Source: Firmicutes bacterium UBA1739 (lineage in GTDB: Bacteria; Bacillota; Clostridia; Peptostreptococcales; Anaerovoracaceae). Taken from it: a stretch of DNA of 21,268 nucleotides. Below the pieces are notes generated by a model. That model ran no database searches and had not been told where the DNA came from. It worked only from the letters and a program-made list of their open reading frames with translations. How positions within the stretch are numbered: the first letter of the stretch is position 1; each line of letters starts with the position of its first letter. The position numbers and the translations under genes are program-made. Below, piece by piece: positions 5,595 through 13,139 of this stretch. Location of the stretch: positions 1-21,268 of the forward strand of contig DCHZ01000020.1 of NCBI GenBank assembly GCA_002315385.1, written 5' to 3'.

Positions 5595-6713
5595 ATGAAG
5601 CTAAGACATTTAATAGAACCAACGGATTTTTCCATTACGGAACTGGAAGAACTGTTCAAGCTGGCAGACCTTATTATTAAAAATCCACTTGAATATTCAT
5701 TTAAATGTAAAGGTAAAATTCTTGTTACTTTGTTTTATGAGCCCAGTACACGAACAAGATTCAGTTTTGAAGCGGCAATGCTGAGACTGGGAGGCAGTGT
5801 TCTTGGATTTTCCGATCCAAATTCAAGCTCGACAACAAAGGGTGAAACATTAACTGATACTATTCGAATTGTCAGCGGGTATTCCGACATTGTGGTTATA
5901 CGACATCCTGTAGAGGGCGGCCCTAAGGCAGCATCGTTGTTTTCAAATGTTCCTATTATCAACGCCGGTGACGGAGGGCATCAGCATCCTACACAGACAT
6001 TAACAGATTTATATACAATAAGAGCAAAGTTCGGAAGACTTGATCATCTTAAGATAGGTATTTGCGGTGATTTGAAATATGGACGTACGACTCACTCACT
6101 GGTAAATGCCATGTCAAGATATCCGGGAAATGAATTTGTTTTTATTTCACCCGAAGAGTTGTGTATGCCTGAAAACATTAAAAAAGCACTGGCTTCTGAT
6201 AATAAACCGGGCTATCATGAGTGCAGAACTATTGAGGAAGCAATATCTGAACTTGATATTTTATATATGACACGTATTCAGAGAGAACGTTTTACCGATT
6301 TGAATGAATATGACAGAGTAAAAGACTCGTGTATTTTAGATACTGAAAAAATGAAGCTTGCAGGCGAAAATATGATTGTTCTTCATCCGCTTCCAAGGGT
6401 AAATGAAATTCATCATGATGTTGATAATGATAAGAGAGCCTGCTATTTCCTTCAGGCCGAAAACGGAATGTATGTAAGAATGGCGCTGCTGATGCTGCTT
6501 CTTGACAGAACAGGAAGCTTTTATCAGAATATGGCATCTGAAACAGCCGGTTTTGTAATAAGCACTGAAGAGTCTGAAGAATGTACAAATCCAAAGTGCA
6601 TAACTAAGATTGAACCGCCGTTGAAGCAGAGAATAAAATTGTATTCTGACGGCAGAAAAATCTGTGATTACTGCGGTACTCATATTGAAAGCTGTTGTAC
6701 GTACGAAGAATAA
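5595..6713 (+). CDS. pyrB: Aspartate carbamoyltransferase with C-terminal PyrI-like zinc module
   Basis: This enzyme condenses carbamoyl phosphate and aspartate, the committed step of pyrimidine synthesis. The catalytic chain covers about residues 1-310. The carbamoyl-phosphate loop EPSTRTRFSFE is at 49-59, with the mobile-loop lysine in TTKGET, then VIRHP at 101-105, HQHPTQTL at 129-136, YGRTTHSL at 162-169 and HPLPRVNE at 264-271. The protein is 372 residues, about 60 longer than a normal PyrB. The extra tail has C330-x4-C335-x21-C357-x2-C360 within ECTNPKCITKIEPP...ICDYCGTHIE. This is the cysteine spacing and local sequence of the zinc domain of the regulatory chain PyrI. The nucleotide-binding N-terminal half of PyrI is absent. 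AGGAGG-like sequence (GGAGGT at 5584-5589) precedes ATG 5595. UMP kinase lies 48 nt downstream. Confidence 0.93.
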   Translation: MKLRHLIEPTDFSITELEELFKLADLIIKNPLEYSFKCKGKILVTLFYEPSTRTRFSFEAAMLRLGGSVLGFSDPNSSSTTKGETLTDTIRIVSGYSDIVVIRHPVEGGPKAASLFSNVPIINAGDGGHQHPTQTLTDLYTIRAKFGRLDHLKIGICGDLKYGRTTHSLVNAMSRYPGNEFVFISPEELCMPENIKKALASDNKPGYHECRTIEEAISELDILYMTRIQRERFTDLNEYDRVKDSCILDTEKMKLAGENMIVLHPLPRVNEIHHDVDNDKRACYFLQAENGMYVRMALLMLLLDRTGSFYQNMASETAGFVISTEESEECTNPKCITKIEPPLKQRIKLYSDGRKICDYCGTHIESCCTYEE

Positions 6714-6717
6714 ATGA

Positions 6718-6723
6718 TATAAT
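6718..6723 (+). promoter_or_regulatory. Possible -10 element between pyrB and pyrH
   Basis: A perfect TATAAT lies just after the pyrB stop, 38 bases before the preferred pyrH start. The hexamer 17 bases upstream (TTGTAC, 6695-6700) is a poor -35, so the promoter is uncertain; read-through from pyrB would also serve. Confidence 0.3.
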
Positions 6724-6761
6724 TAGTAAGTTATTGATGTATGCAAAAGACGGAGGGAAAA

Positions 6762-7466
6762 ATGGAACCTAAATATAGTAGAATTTTGTTGAAAATCAGC
6801 GGAGAAGCTTTGGCAGGAGAAAAAAGATTTGGATTAGACGAAGAAATGCTTCAGATGGTAGCTCTCCAGGTAAAAGGTGTACTTGAAATGGGTGTTCAGG
6901 TATCCGTTGTTGTAGGTGGAGGCAATTTCTGGAGAGGAAAGACCAGCAATTCTATGGACAGAGCGACAGCTGATTACATGGGAATGCTTGCTACTGTTAT
7001 CAATTCACTTGCACTTCAGGATGCGTTTGAAAGAAACGGAATTCCTACGAGAGTGCAGACTGCGATAGAAATGAGAGAAGTTGCGGAACCGTACATCAGA
7101 AGAAAAGCTATGAGCCATCTCAGGAAGAACATGGTGGTGATTTTCGGTGCAGGTACAGGAAATCCGTTCTTTTCAACTGATACTACTGCTGCGCTTAGAG
7201 CTGCGGAGATTGATGCTGAAGTAATTCTTCTGGCTAAAAATGTTGATGCTGTATATGATGATGATCCGAAGATTAACCCGAATGCAAAAAAATTCGACAC
7301 ACTTACTCATATGGATTTATTAAACAAAGGACTGGGAGTAATGGATTCCACTGCGGCTTCACTGTGTATGGAAAACAAAATCCCTATTCATGTTTTCGGC
7401 TTAAACGAAAAAGACAGTGTGCTTAGAGCAGTGTTCGGTGAAAAAATCGGAACCTTGATAAAGTAA
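6762..7466 (+). CDS. pyrH: UMP kinase
   Basis: This 234-residue amino-acid-kinase-fold enzyme phosphorylates UMP to UDP with ATP; the bacterial form is hexameric. The sequence opens SRILLKISGEALAG, with the catalytic lysine/glycine stretch. VVVGGGNFWRG is the phosphate loop, followed by MDRATADYMGMLATVINSLA, the nucleotide/UMP site GAGTGNPFFSTDTTAALRA and the late KNVDAVYDDDP motif. The start is taken at ATG 6762 because GGAGGG at 6752-6757 fits it; an in-frame ATG at 6741 would add seven residues and contain that ribosome site. The usual upstream rpsB-tsf pair is replaced by pyrB, so two pyrimidine genes adjoin. frr follows after 43 nt. Confidence 0.95.
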   Translation: MEPKYSRILLKISGEALAGEKRFGLDEEMLQMVALQVKGVLEMGVQVSVVVGGGNFWRGKTSNSMDRATADYMGMLATVINSLALQDAFERNGIPTRVQTAIEMREVAEPYIRRKAMSHLRKNMVVIFGAGTGNPFFSTDTTAALRAAEIDAEVILLAKNVDAVYDDDPKINPNAKKFDTLTHMDLLNKGLGVMDSTAASLCMENKIPIHVFGLNEKDSVLRAVFGEKIGTLIK

Positions 7467-7509
7467 CAAAAGGAAAGTACTATACTTTACCAATGAAAGG
7501 AGAATAATT

Positions 7510-8070
7510 ATGGCACGTTTTGAACAGCATAATGCTATGATTGAAAAAATCGAAAAGACATTGAATTTTCTGAAGGATGATTTAAACACACTCAGAGCAG
7601 GCAGAGCGAATCCTGCAATACTTGATAAAGTAATGGTGGATTATTACGGTACACCTACACCGTTGAAGAACCTTTCAAACATTTCGGTTCCGGATCCTCG
7701 AACTCTGATGATTGCTCCATTTGATCCGAAGAGCATTTCTGATGTGGAAAAAGCAATTAATATGGCAAATATCGGAATCAATCCTTCGAACGATGGAAAA
7801 GTAATCAGACTTGCTATTCCGCAGGTTACTGAAGAAAGAAGAAAAGAACTGACGAAGTCAGCAAAGAAAATGGGCGAAGAAGCCAAGGTGGCTGTAAGAA
7901 ATCTGAGAAGAGATATCAATGACGAGCTTAAAAAGATGGAAAAAAACGGAGATATCACTGAAGATGACTTAAAAGGTGCTCTTGATGAAGCTCAGAAGAT
8001 TGTTGATGAGTATATCAAAAAGGTTGATACAATAGTGGCAGGCAAAGAAAAGGAAATCATGGAGGTTTAG
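7510..8070 (+). CDS. frr: Ribosome recycling factor
   Basis: This 186-residue tRNA-mimic splits the post-termination ribosome together with EF-G. Hallmarks are LNTLRAGRANPAILD (about 25-39), which opens the long three-helix bundle, then the small domain motif YYGTPTPLKNLSNISVPDPR. NPSNDGKVIRLAIPQVTEERRKELTK and the helix RNLRRDINDELKKMEK follow. Length is exactly family-typical. ATG 7510 follows AAAGGAG. Its last codons contain GGAGGT (8061-8066), which serves as the ribosome site of the next small gene starting 2 nt after the stop. Confidence 0.96.
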   Translation: MARFEQHNAMIEKIEKTLNFLKDDLNTLRAGRANPAILDKVMVDYYGTPTPLKNLSNISVPDPRTLMIAPFDPKSISDVEKAINMANIGINPSNDGKVIRLAIPQVTEERRKELTKSAKKMGEEAKVAVRNLRRDINDELKKMEKNGDITEDDLKGALDEAQKIVDEYIKKVDTIVAGKEKEIMEV

Positions 8071-8072
8071 TT

Positions 8073-8261
8073 TTGACTCGGATTCCTGACCTGATTGGCT
8101 ATCTTATTGAAGATGCGGAAAAAATACTACTGGATGCCGGAATAGAATATCATTTCTCAGAGACATCTTCCCCGAGAAATGATGTTGAAGGCGACGAAAA
8201 ACGAATAGTGCGTCAGGTAATTAAGGATAACGTATTATATATTACCTTATGCAGATATTAG
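8073..8261 (+). CDS. Small PASTA-like domain protein
   Basis: This 62-residue protein starts at TTG 8073, six nt after GGAGGT, and lies 2 nt after the frr stop. The pattern IPDLIGYLIEDAEKILLDAGIEYHFSETSSPR followed by RIVRQVIKDNVLYITLCRY resembles one PASTA domain: an initial P-D-L-x-G, an amphipathic helix of type A-x-x-x-L-x-x-x-G, and a closing beta strand. There is no signal peptide or membrane segment, so it should be cytoplasmic. PASTA domains normally bind wall precursors outside the cell as parts of penicillin-binding proteins or PrkC kinases. The next genes make undecaprenyl phosphate, the wall-precursor carrier, so a link to envelope synthesis is conceivable but unproven. Close spacing and a strong ribosome site support that it is real; its function is unknown. 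Confidence 0.7.
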   Translation: MTRIPDLIGYLIEDAEKILLDAGIEYHFSETSSPRNDVEGDEKRIVRQVIKDNVLYITLCRY

Positions 8262-8270
8262 TCAAAAAAT

Positions 8271-8301
8271 GGGACAGCTATCATATCATGAGGGCCGTCC
8301 C
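8271..8301 (+). terminator. Hairpin between the PASTA-like gene and uppS
   Basis: GGGAC (8271-8275) pairs with GTCCC (8297-8301). After one A/C mismatch, GC pairs with GC, enclosing an AT-rich loop. TTTGT follows. It could be a weak terminator or attenuator within the operon, separating translation genes from envelope genes. No clear promoter follows before uppS, so read-through is expected. Confidence 0.5.
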
Positions 8302-8329
8302 TTTGTCATAGAATAAGAAGGAGAAAAAA

Positions 8330-9055
8330 ATGAGTAATTCTTCATGCAATGAAATAAGCTGTATGCCGGAACATGTTGCCGTTATTATGGATGGAAACGG
8401 AAGATGGGCATCGGCAAAAGGCGTTCCCAAGTTTGCGGGTCATAAGGCAGGTATGGAAGCTTTAAAAAAAACAGTCCGTAAATCCGGGGAGCTGGGATTG
8501 AAATACCTTACTGTCTATGCTTTTTCCACAGAAAACTGGAAAAGATCAGAAGAAGAAATTGGCGGAATTTTCAAGATTCTTATTTACTACATGCAGAGAG
8601 AAATACAGGAAATTCATGCCCGGAATGTAAAAGTAAATATTCTGGGAGATTATTCTGTAATTCCGGAAAATGCCGTAGCTGCTGTTGATAAGGCTATTGA
8701 ATTAACTAAAAACAATACAGGGCTGAATTTCAATATTGCACTGAACTACGGAGGCAGAGATGATATTCGAAGAGGAGTAGTTAAACTTGCCGAACAGATA
8801 GAAAAAGGTGAACTGAAAAGCGGGGACATCACGGAAGAATTAATCAGCAAATCTTTGTATACAGCTGATGTTCCGGATCCGGATCTGATAATAAGAACCA
8901 GCGGCGAGCTAAGACTCAGTAATTTTCTCCTTTGGCAATCGGCTTACAGCGAGTTTTATTTTACAGATCAGTTGTGGCCTGATTTTGATGAAGAGTCTCT
9001 GGTGAAAGCTTTGGAGAGTTTTGAGAAAAGAAAGAGAAATTATGGAGGAAGATAA
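8330..9055 (+). CDS. uppS: Undecaprenyl diphosphate synthase (cis-prenyltransferase)
   Basis: This enzyme extends farnesyl diphosphate with eight isopentenyl units to C55 undecaprenyl diphosphate, the lipid carrier for peptidoglycan and wall polymers. The protein has 241 residues. The signature VAVIMDGNGRWA (residues 15-26) carries the catalytic D21. YAFSTENWKRSEEE, ALNYGGRDDI and the C-terminal LIIRTSGELRLSNFLLWQ followed by YSEFYFTDQLWPDF are all intact. ATG 8330 has AAGGAG (8318-8323) at ideal spacing. cdsA begins on the base after the stop. Confidence 0.96.
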   Translation: MSNSSCNEISCMPEHVAVIMDGNGRWASAKGVPKFAGHKAGMEALKKTVRKSGELGLKYLTVYAFSTENWKRSEEEIGGIFKILIYYMQREIQEIHARNVKVNILGDYSVIPENAVAAVDKAIELTKNNTGLNFNIALNYGGRDDIRRGVVKLAEQIEKGELKSGDITEELISKSLYTADVPDPDLIIRTSGELRLSNFLLWQSAYSEFYFTDQLWPDFDEESLVKALESFEKRKRNYGGR

Positions 9056-9856
9056 ATGAAAACAAGAATTATTTCCGGGCTGATTATGGCCCCGCTTCTC
9101 ATTGTTGTAATTCTGGGAGGAATAGTGCTGAAGGCATTTGCTTTTGCTGTAAGTATTATAGCGGTTTATGAATTCTTTAAAATACATAAAAAGGTTGATA
9201 TCAGGGCATCATTTCCGATAGCGATTGCCTCGGCAGTGGTTTTATACCTGATGAATTTCCTGCAGGTCGATCCCAAGTTTTATATGTTATGGCTGGCCGG
9301 CAGCGTGATGGTATGTTTACTGTATTTATTTAAAATAAATGAAAGAATAATTGAAGATGCAATGCTTACAATTACGGGAATTGTGTACATAGTATTTTTC
9401 ATGTTCCATCTGGCATGGATGGTGGATTTCAAAGAGTATAAGATTCTGATATGGATGGTACTGATAACAGCTTTCATTACAGACATAGCAGCATATTTTT
9501 CCGGATATTTTCTCGGGAAATATCATATTTTCGGAGACAGGAAGCTTTGCCCGAATATCAGTCCTAAAAAAACAAGAGAGGGTGCTGTAGGCGGAGTTGT
9601 AATCTGTGCGGCATGCTCGGCGGCTTTCGGTCTGATTTTTACCGATGGATTGTGGGTTCACTGTCTGGTTATGGGCATTCTGGCAAGCATTGCCGGTCAG
9701 CTGGGAGATTTAACTGCATCAATATTCAAAAGAAAAGCGGATATAAAAGACTATGGCAATCTTATTCCCGGCCACGGCGGAATAATGGATAGATTTGACA
9801 GTATCTTATTTACCGCACCTGTTATCTGCTGGTATATACAGATATTCATTTTATAA
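9056..9856 (+). CDS. cdsA: Phosphatidate cytidylyltransferase (CDP-diglyceride synthase)
   Basis: This integral membrane enzyme makes CDP-diacylglycerol from CTP and phosphatidate, the branch point for phosphatidylglycerol and related lipids. It has 266 residues with about seven or eight hydrophobic segments. The region SGYFLGKYHIFGDRKLCP followed by NISPKKTREGAVGG, and the C-terminal signature QLGDLTASIFKRKADIKDYG with LIPGHGGIMDRFDS, hold the conserved acidic and basic residues of the family. ATG 9056 abuts the uppS stop, and GGAGG lies at the end of uppS (9043-9047), so translation is coupled. Confidence 0.95.
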   Translation: MKTRIISGLIMAPLLIVVILGGIVLKAFAFAVSIIAVYEFFKIHKKVDIRASFPIAIASAVVLYLMNFLQVDPKFYMLWLAGSVMVCLLYLFKINERIIEDAMLTITGIVYIVFFMFHLAWMVDFKEYKILIWMVLITAFITDIAAYFSGYFLGKYHIFGDRKLCPNISPKKTREGAVGGVVICAACSAAFGLIFTDGLWVHCLVMGILASIAGQLGDLTASIFKRKADIKDYGNLIPGHGGIMDRFDSILFTAPVICWYIQIFIL

Positions 9857-9926
9857 TAGTGCTATTGTGAAATAATGCTGTCGTAAGGAATGTGAACAGC
9901 GGAAAAAGAATAACAGGGGTAATTGT

Positions 9927-11075
9927 ATGAGTGAAATCAAGAGCATTGCAATACTGGGTTCCACCGGTTCCATAGGGACACAGGCAATAGATATTATAAG
10001 TAAAAACCGTGATAAATACAGGGCTGCGGTGCTGTCCTGCGCTAAAAATACAGAGCTTCTGGAACAGCAGATAAAAGAGAATGATCCGGATGTTGTTGTG
10101 GTAAAAGAAGAATCAGATGCACTTTCTCTGTGCAGAAAGTATAAGAATATAGAATTTTCCTGGGGAAAACAGGGTCTGATAGATGCAGCGGAGTATAAGG
10201 GCTCGGATTTACTGTTGAATTCTCTGGTGGGAATGCAGGGCATGGTGCCGACATATCATGCAATCTGCTCCGGAAAAGATGTAGCTCTGGCAAATAAGGA
10301 AACTCTGGTTGCCGGAGGGGATATAATAATGAGCACGGCAGCCGAAAAAGGTGTGAAAATACTTCCTGTAGACAGTGAACACAGTGCGGTATTTCAATCA
10401 CTTCAGGGAAATGAGAATAACCGGATAAAAAAGGTTATACTAACAGCTTCCGGAGGCCCCTTCAGAGGCTATAGCCTTGAAAAACTGAAGAATGTACGTG
10501 TTGAGGATGCACTCAGGCATCCCAATTGGAGCATGGGCGCCAAAATTACTGTGGATTCGGCTACTATGTTCAACAAGGGTCTGGAAGTAATAGAAGCACA
10601 TCATTTATTTGGAGTGCCGGCATCAATGATAGATGTTGTTGTACATCCACAGAGTATTATTCATTCAATGGTGGAATATGAAGACCGGGCCGTAATGGCT
10701 CAATTGGGTCTGCCGGACATGAGAGTGCCGATTGCTTATGCATTTTCATATCCGAATCGAATAGAGTTAAAAGAAAAAAGCCTTGATCTGGCTGAGCTTG
10801 GGAGTCTTACATTCGAACGGCCGGATTTGGAAGTGTTTAAAGGACTGAAATTTGCTTATGATGCATTGGAAGCGGGAGGAGGAGCTACCTGCGTTCTGAA
10901 TGCGGCAAATGAGGAGCTGGTTTCAATGTTTCTTGGCAGACAGATTGGATTTACCGATATCCAGGATGGTGTGGAAAAAATTCTTAATGAATATTCTCCG
11001 GGCAGCATTAATTCAATCGAGGATATAATAGGATTGGATGAAGAAATAAGAAGAAAGGTAAAGGGGAAATGCTGA
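9927..11075 (+). CDS. dxr: 1-deoxy-D-xylulose 5-phosphate reductoisomerase
   Basis: This is the second enzyme of the MEP isoprenoid pathway: it rearranges and reduces DXP to 2-C-methyl-erythritol 4-phosphate with NADPH. It has 382 residues. The N-terminal NADPH loop is GSTGSIGTQ, then ANKETLVAGG. The metal site includes D149 and E151 (PVDSEHSA) with E220 and E223 in GLEVIEAHH. The flexible loop HPNWSMGAKITVDSATM and VHPQSIIHSM are present. ATG 9927 follows AGGGG at about nine bases. A 70-nt gap separates it from cdsA, and it overlaps rseP by 7 nt. With uppS and ispG in the same block it supplies precursors for the undecaprenyl carrier. Confidence 0.96.
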   Translation: MSEIKSIAILGSTGSIGTQAIDIISKNRDKYRAAVLSCAKNTELLEQQIKENDPDVVVVKEESDALSLCRKYKNIEFSWGKQGLIDAAEYKGSDLLLNSLVGMQGMVPTYHAICSGKDVALANKETLVAGGDIIMSTAAEKGVKILPVDSEHSAVFQSLQGNENNRIKKVILTASGGPFRGYSLEKLKNVRVEDALRHPNWSMGAKITVDSATMFNKGLEVIEAHHLFGVPASMIDVVVHPQSIIHSMVEYEDRAVMAQLGLPDMRVPIAYAFSYPNRIELKEKSLDLAELGSLTFERPDLEVFKGLKFAYDALEAGGGATCVLNAANEELVSMFLGRQIGFTDIQDGVEKILNEYSPGSINSIEDIIGLDEEIRRKVKGKC

Positions 11076-12082
11076 AAACTATTATAATAGTTATAATAAT
11101 GTTCGAGCTTCTTATCATTGGGCACGAATTCGGACATTTTATTACGGCAAAAAAAGTGGGGATAAAGATTAATGAGTTTTCTATCGGGATGGGACCTGCT
11201 TTGTTCAGGCGACAAAAAGGAGAAACTGTGTATGCACTGCGGGCTTTTCCGATAGGCGGATATGTTGCTATGGAAGGAGAGGACGATGATTCCGAAGATG
11301 AAAGAAGCTTCGGCAGAAAGAGTATACCGGCAAAATGTCTGGTAGTTGCTGCCGGTGCGATTGTGAATTATCTGATGGCAATTGTTTTTCTGATTATCAT
11401 AGCGATGATTGTCGGCAGTCCAACAACCGCTGTTAAGGAAGTTGTTCCGGGAGGAGCCGCGGACTCCGCCGGAATCAGAGCCGGTGACGTGATAGTTTCA
11501 ATTGACAGCAATCCGATGGAATCATGGACCGATATAACATCATCGATAAACAGCAGCAATCCGGATAAAGGCGTGAGTATTCAGGTTGAAAGAGGGGATA
11601 GGCTTATCGTTTTTGACAATGTGAGAGCTTCTCAGGATGAAACCGGAAAGAAGCTTATCGGAATATATGCCGCATATGAAAGAAATATTTTCGATGCTGT
11701 AAAAAACGGAGTACTGGGTTCCTTCGATTTGATTAAAGTCATGTTTAAATCTCTGAAAATGCTTGTTATGGGAGAGGCTTCGGTAAAGGATGTTGTAGGC
11801 CCGGTGGGAATAGTCAGTGTGATGGACAGCGCGGCGGCACAGGGATGGATATATGTACTGTATATTTCGGCACTGATAAGCGTTAATCTGGCCATTGTGA
11901 ATCTGCTTCCTTTTCCGGCATTGGACGGGGGCAGACTTCTGCTGCTTTTAATTGCGGGAATTACGGGGAAACAGCTCAGTACGGAAGCGGAGGGAAGACT
12001 TCATTATCTGGGATTTCTGTTACTAATGGCACTTATGGTATTAGTTACAATAAAGGATGTAAATCAGTTTATTTTTAAATAG
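11069..12082 (+). CDS. rseP: Site-2 zinc metalloprotease, RseP/RasP type
   Basis: This 337-residue intramembrane protease cleaves anti-sigma factors and leftover signal peptides within the membrane. The zinc site is HEFGH at residues 19-23 in the first membrane segment. The third ligand is in the late LDG motif (NLLPFPALDGGR, L285-G287). A single PDZ domain runs from about residue 116 (GSPTTAVKEVVPGGAADSAG) to about 185, unlike the two in E. coli RseP. Segments near 92-114, 265-285 and 312-333 are hydrophobic. It starts inside the dxr gene (7-nt overlap) behind AAGGGG. No anti-sigma gene is nearby, so the substrate is unknown. Confidence 0.94.
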   Translation: MLKTIIIVIIMFELLIIGHEFGHFITAKKVGIKINEFSIGMGPALFRRQKGETVYALRAFPIGGYVAMEGEDDDSEDERSFGRKSIPAKCLVVAAGAIVNYLMAIVFLIIIAMIVGSPTTAVKEVVPGGAADSAGIRAGDVIVSIDSNPMESWTDITSSINSSNPDKGVSIQVERGDRLIVFDNVRASQDETGKKLIGIYAAYERNIFDAVKNGVLGSFDLIKVMFKSLKMLVMGEASVKDVVGPVGIVSVMDSAAAQGWIYVLYISALISVNLAIVNLLPFPALDGGRLLLLLIAGITGKQLSTEAEGRLHYLGFLLLMALMVLVTIKDVNQFIFK

Positions 12083-12090
12083 GTGAAGAA

Positions 12091-13134
12091 ATGAGAAACA
12101 GCAAAATGATAATGTGCGGGAATGTTCCCATAGGAGGCGGAGCTCCGGTAAGCATACAGTCAATGACAAATACAAAAACAGATAGTATTAATGAAACTGT
12201 TGAACAGATAAGGCGGCTTCAGGATGCGGGATGTGAGATTATCAGATCAGCGATACCCGATATGAAGTCGGCAATGGCTTTTGAGCATATTAAATCGAAG
12301 ATTGATATACCGATAGTTGCGGATATTCATTTTGACTACAGACTTGCGGTGGCGGCAATAGAATCCGGAGCGGATAAAGTCAGAATCAATCCCGGAAATA
12401 TCGGAAATGATGACAGGCTGTTTTCCGTAGTTGAAGCGGCAAAAAACAGAGGAATACCTATAAGAGTGGGAGTTAATTCAGGCTCTCTGGAGAAAAAACT
12501 TATTGAAAAATATTCGGGTGTGACTGCCGAAGGAATTGCGGAAAGTGCTCTTGAGAATGTGCGCCGCATTGAAACCATGGGCTATGATAATCTGGTAATA
12601 TCTGTAAAATCATCGGATGTCAGAATGAATTATGATGCTCACAGAATTCTGGCGGATAAGACTGTTTATCCGCTTCATATTGGAATTACAGAGTCGGGAA
12701 CAGTGAACAGCGGAAAAACAAAATCTGCTGTCGGTCTGGGGGCACTGCTGCTGAACGGAATCGGCGATACAATGAGAGTCAGTCTTACCGGAGATCCGAT
12801 AAGAGAAGTGGAATATGCAAAAGAAATCCTTAAAGCCTGCGGTTTAAGAAAATCCGGTGTGAATATTATTTCATGTCCGACTTGCGGGAGAACTCACGGA
12901 GACCTGGAAAGCGTAGCTCTGATGATAGAAAGAGAAACGGCCGGCATTGATCGGGATATTACTGTGGCGGTAATGGGCTGTGAGGTGAACGGTCCCGGAG
13001 AAGCCGGAGAGGCTGACTGCGGTATTGCATTCGGCAATAATCGTGCTGCGGTATTTAAAAAAGGGAAAATTATTGAAACATTTGACAGCAATTCGGCGAT
13101 TGAAAAGCTGATGGCGGTAATAAAGGAATTTTAG
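12091..13134 (+). CDS. ispG: 4-hydroxy-3-methylbut-2-enyl diphosphate synthase
   Basis: This MEP-pathway [4Fe-4S] enzyme reductively opens 2-C-methyl-erythritol 2,4-cyclodiphosphate to HMBPP. It has 347 residues. The TIM-barrel part shows SIQSMTNTKT, ADIHFDYRLAVAAIESGADK and VRINPGNIG. The cluster-binding C-terminal part has C262 and C265 (SCPTCGR), C297 and E304 (MGCEVNGPGEAGEAD). Length fits the short bacterial form without the plant insert. GGTGA precedes ATG 12091. polC starts 5 nt after its stop. Confidence 0.96.
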   Translation: MRNSKMIMCGNVPIGGGAPVSIQSMTNTKTDSINETVEQIRRLQDAGCEIIRSAIPDMKSAMAFEHIKSKIDIPIVADIHFDYRLAVAAIESGADKVRINPGNIGNDDRLFSVVEAAKNRGIPIRVGVNSGSLEKKLIEKYSGVTAEGIAESALENVRRIETMGYDNLVISVKSSDVRMNYDAHRILADKTVYPLHIGITESGTVNSGKTKSAVGLGALLLNGIGDTMRVSLTGDPIREVEYAKEILKACGLRKSGVNIISCPTCGRTHGDLESVALMIERETAGIDRDITVAVMGCEVNGPGEAGEADCGIAFGNNRAAVFKKGKIIETFDSNSAIEKLMAVIKEF

Positions 13135-13139
13135 CAACA

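Noticed and set aside
7481..7486. TATACT as a promoter -10 before frr
   Set aside because: The only -35-like sequence (TTGATA at 7455-7460) is 20 bases away, too far for a typical promoter; co-transcription with pyrH is simpler.
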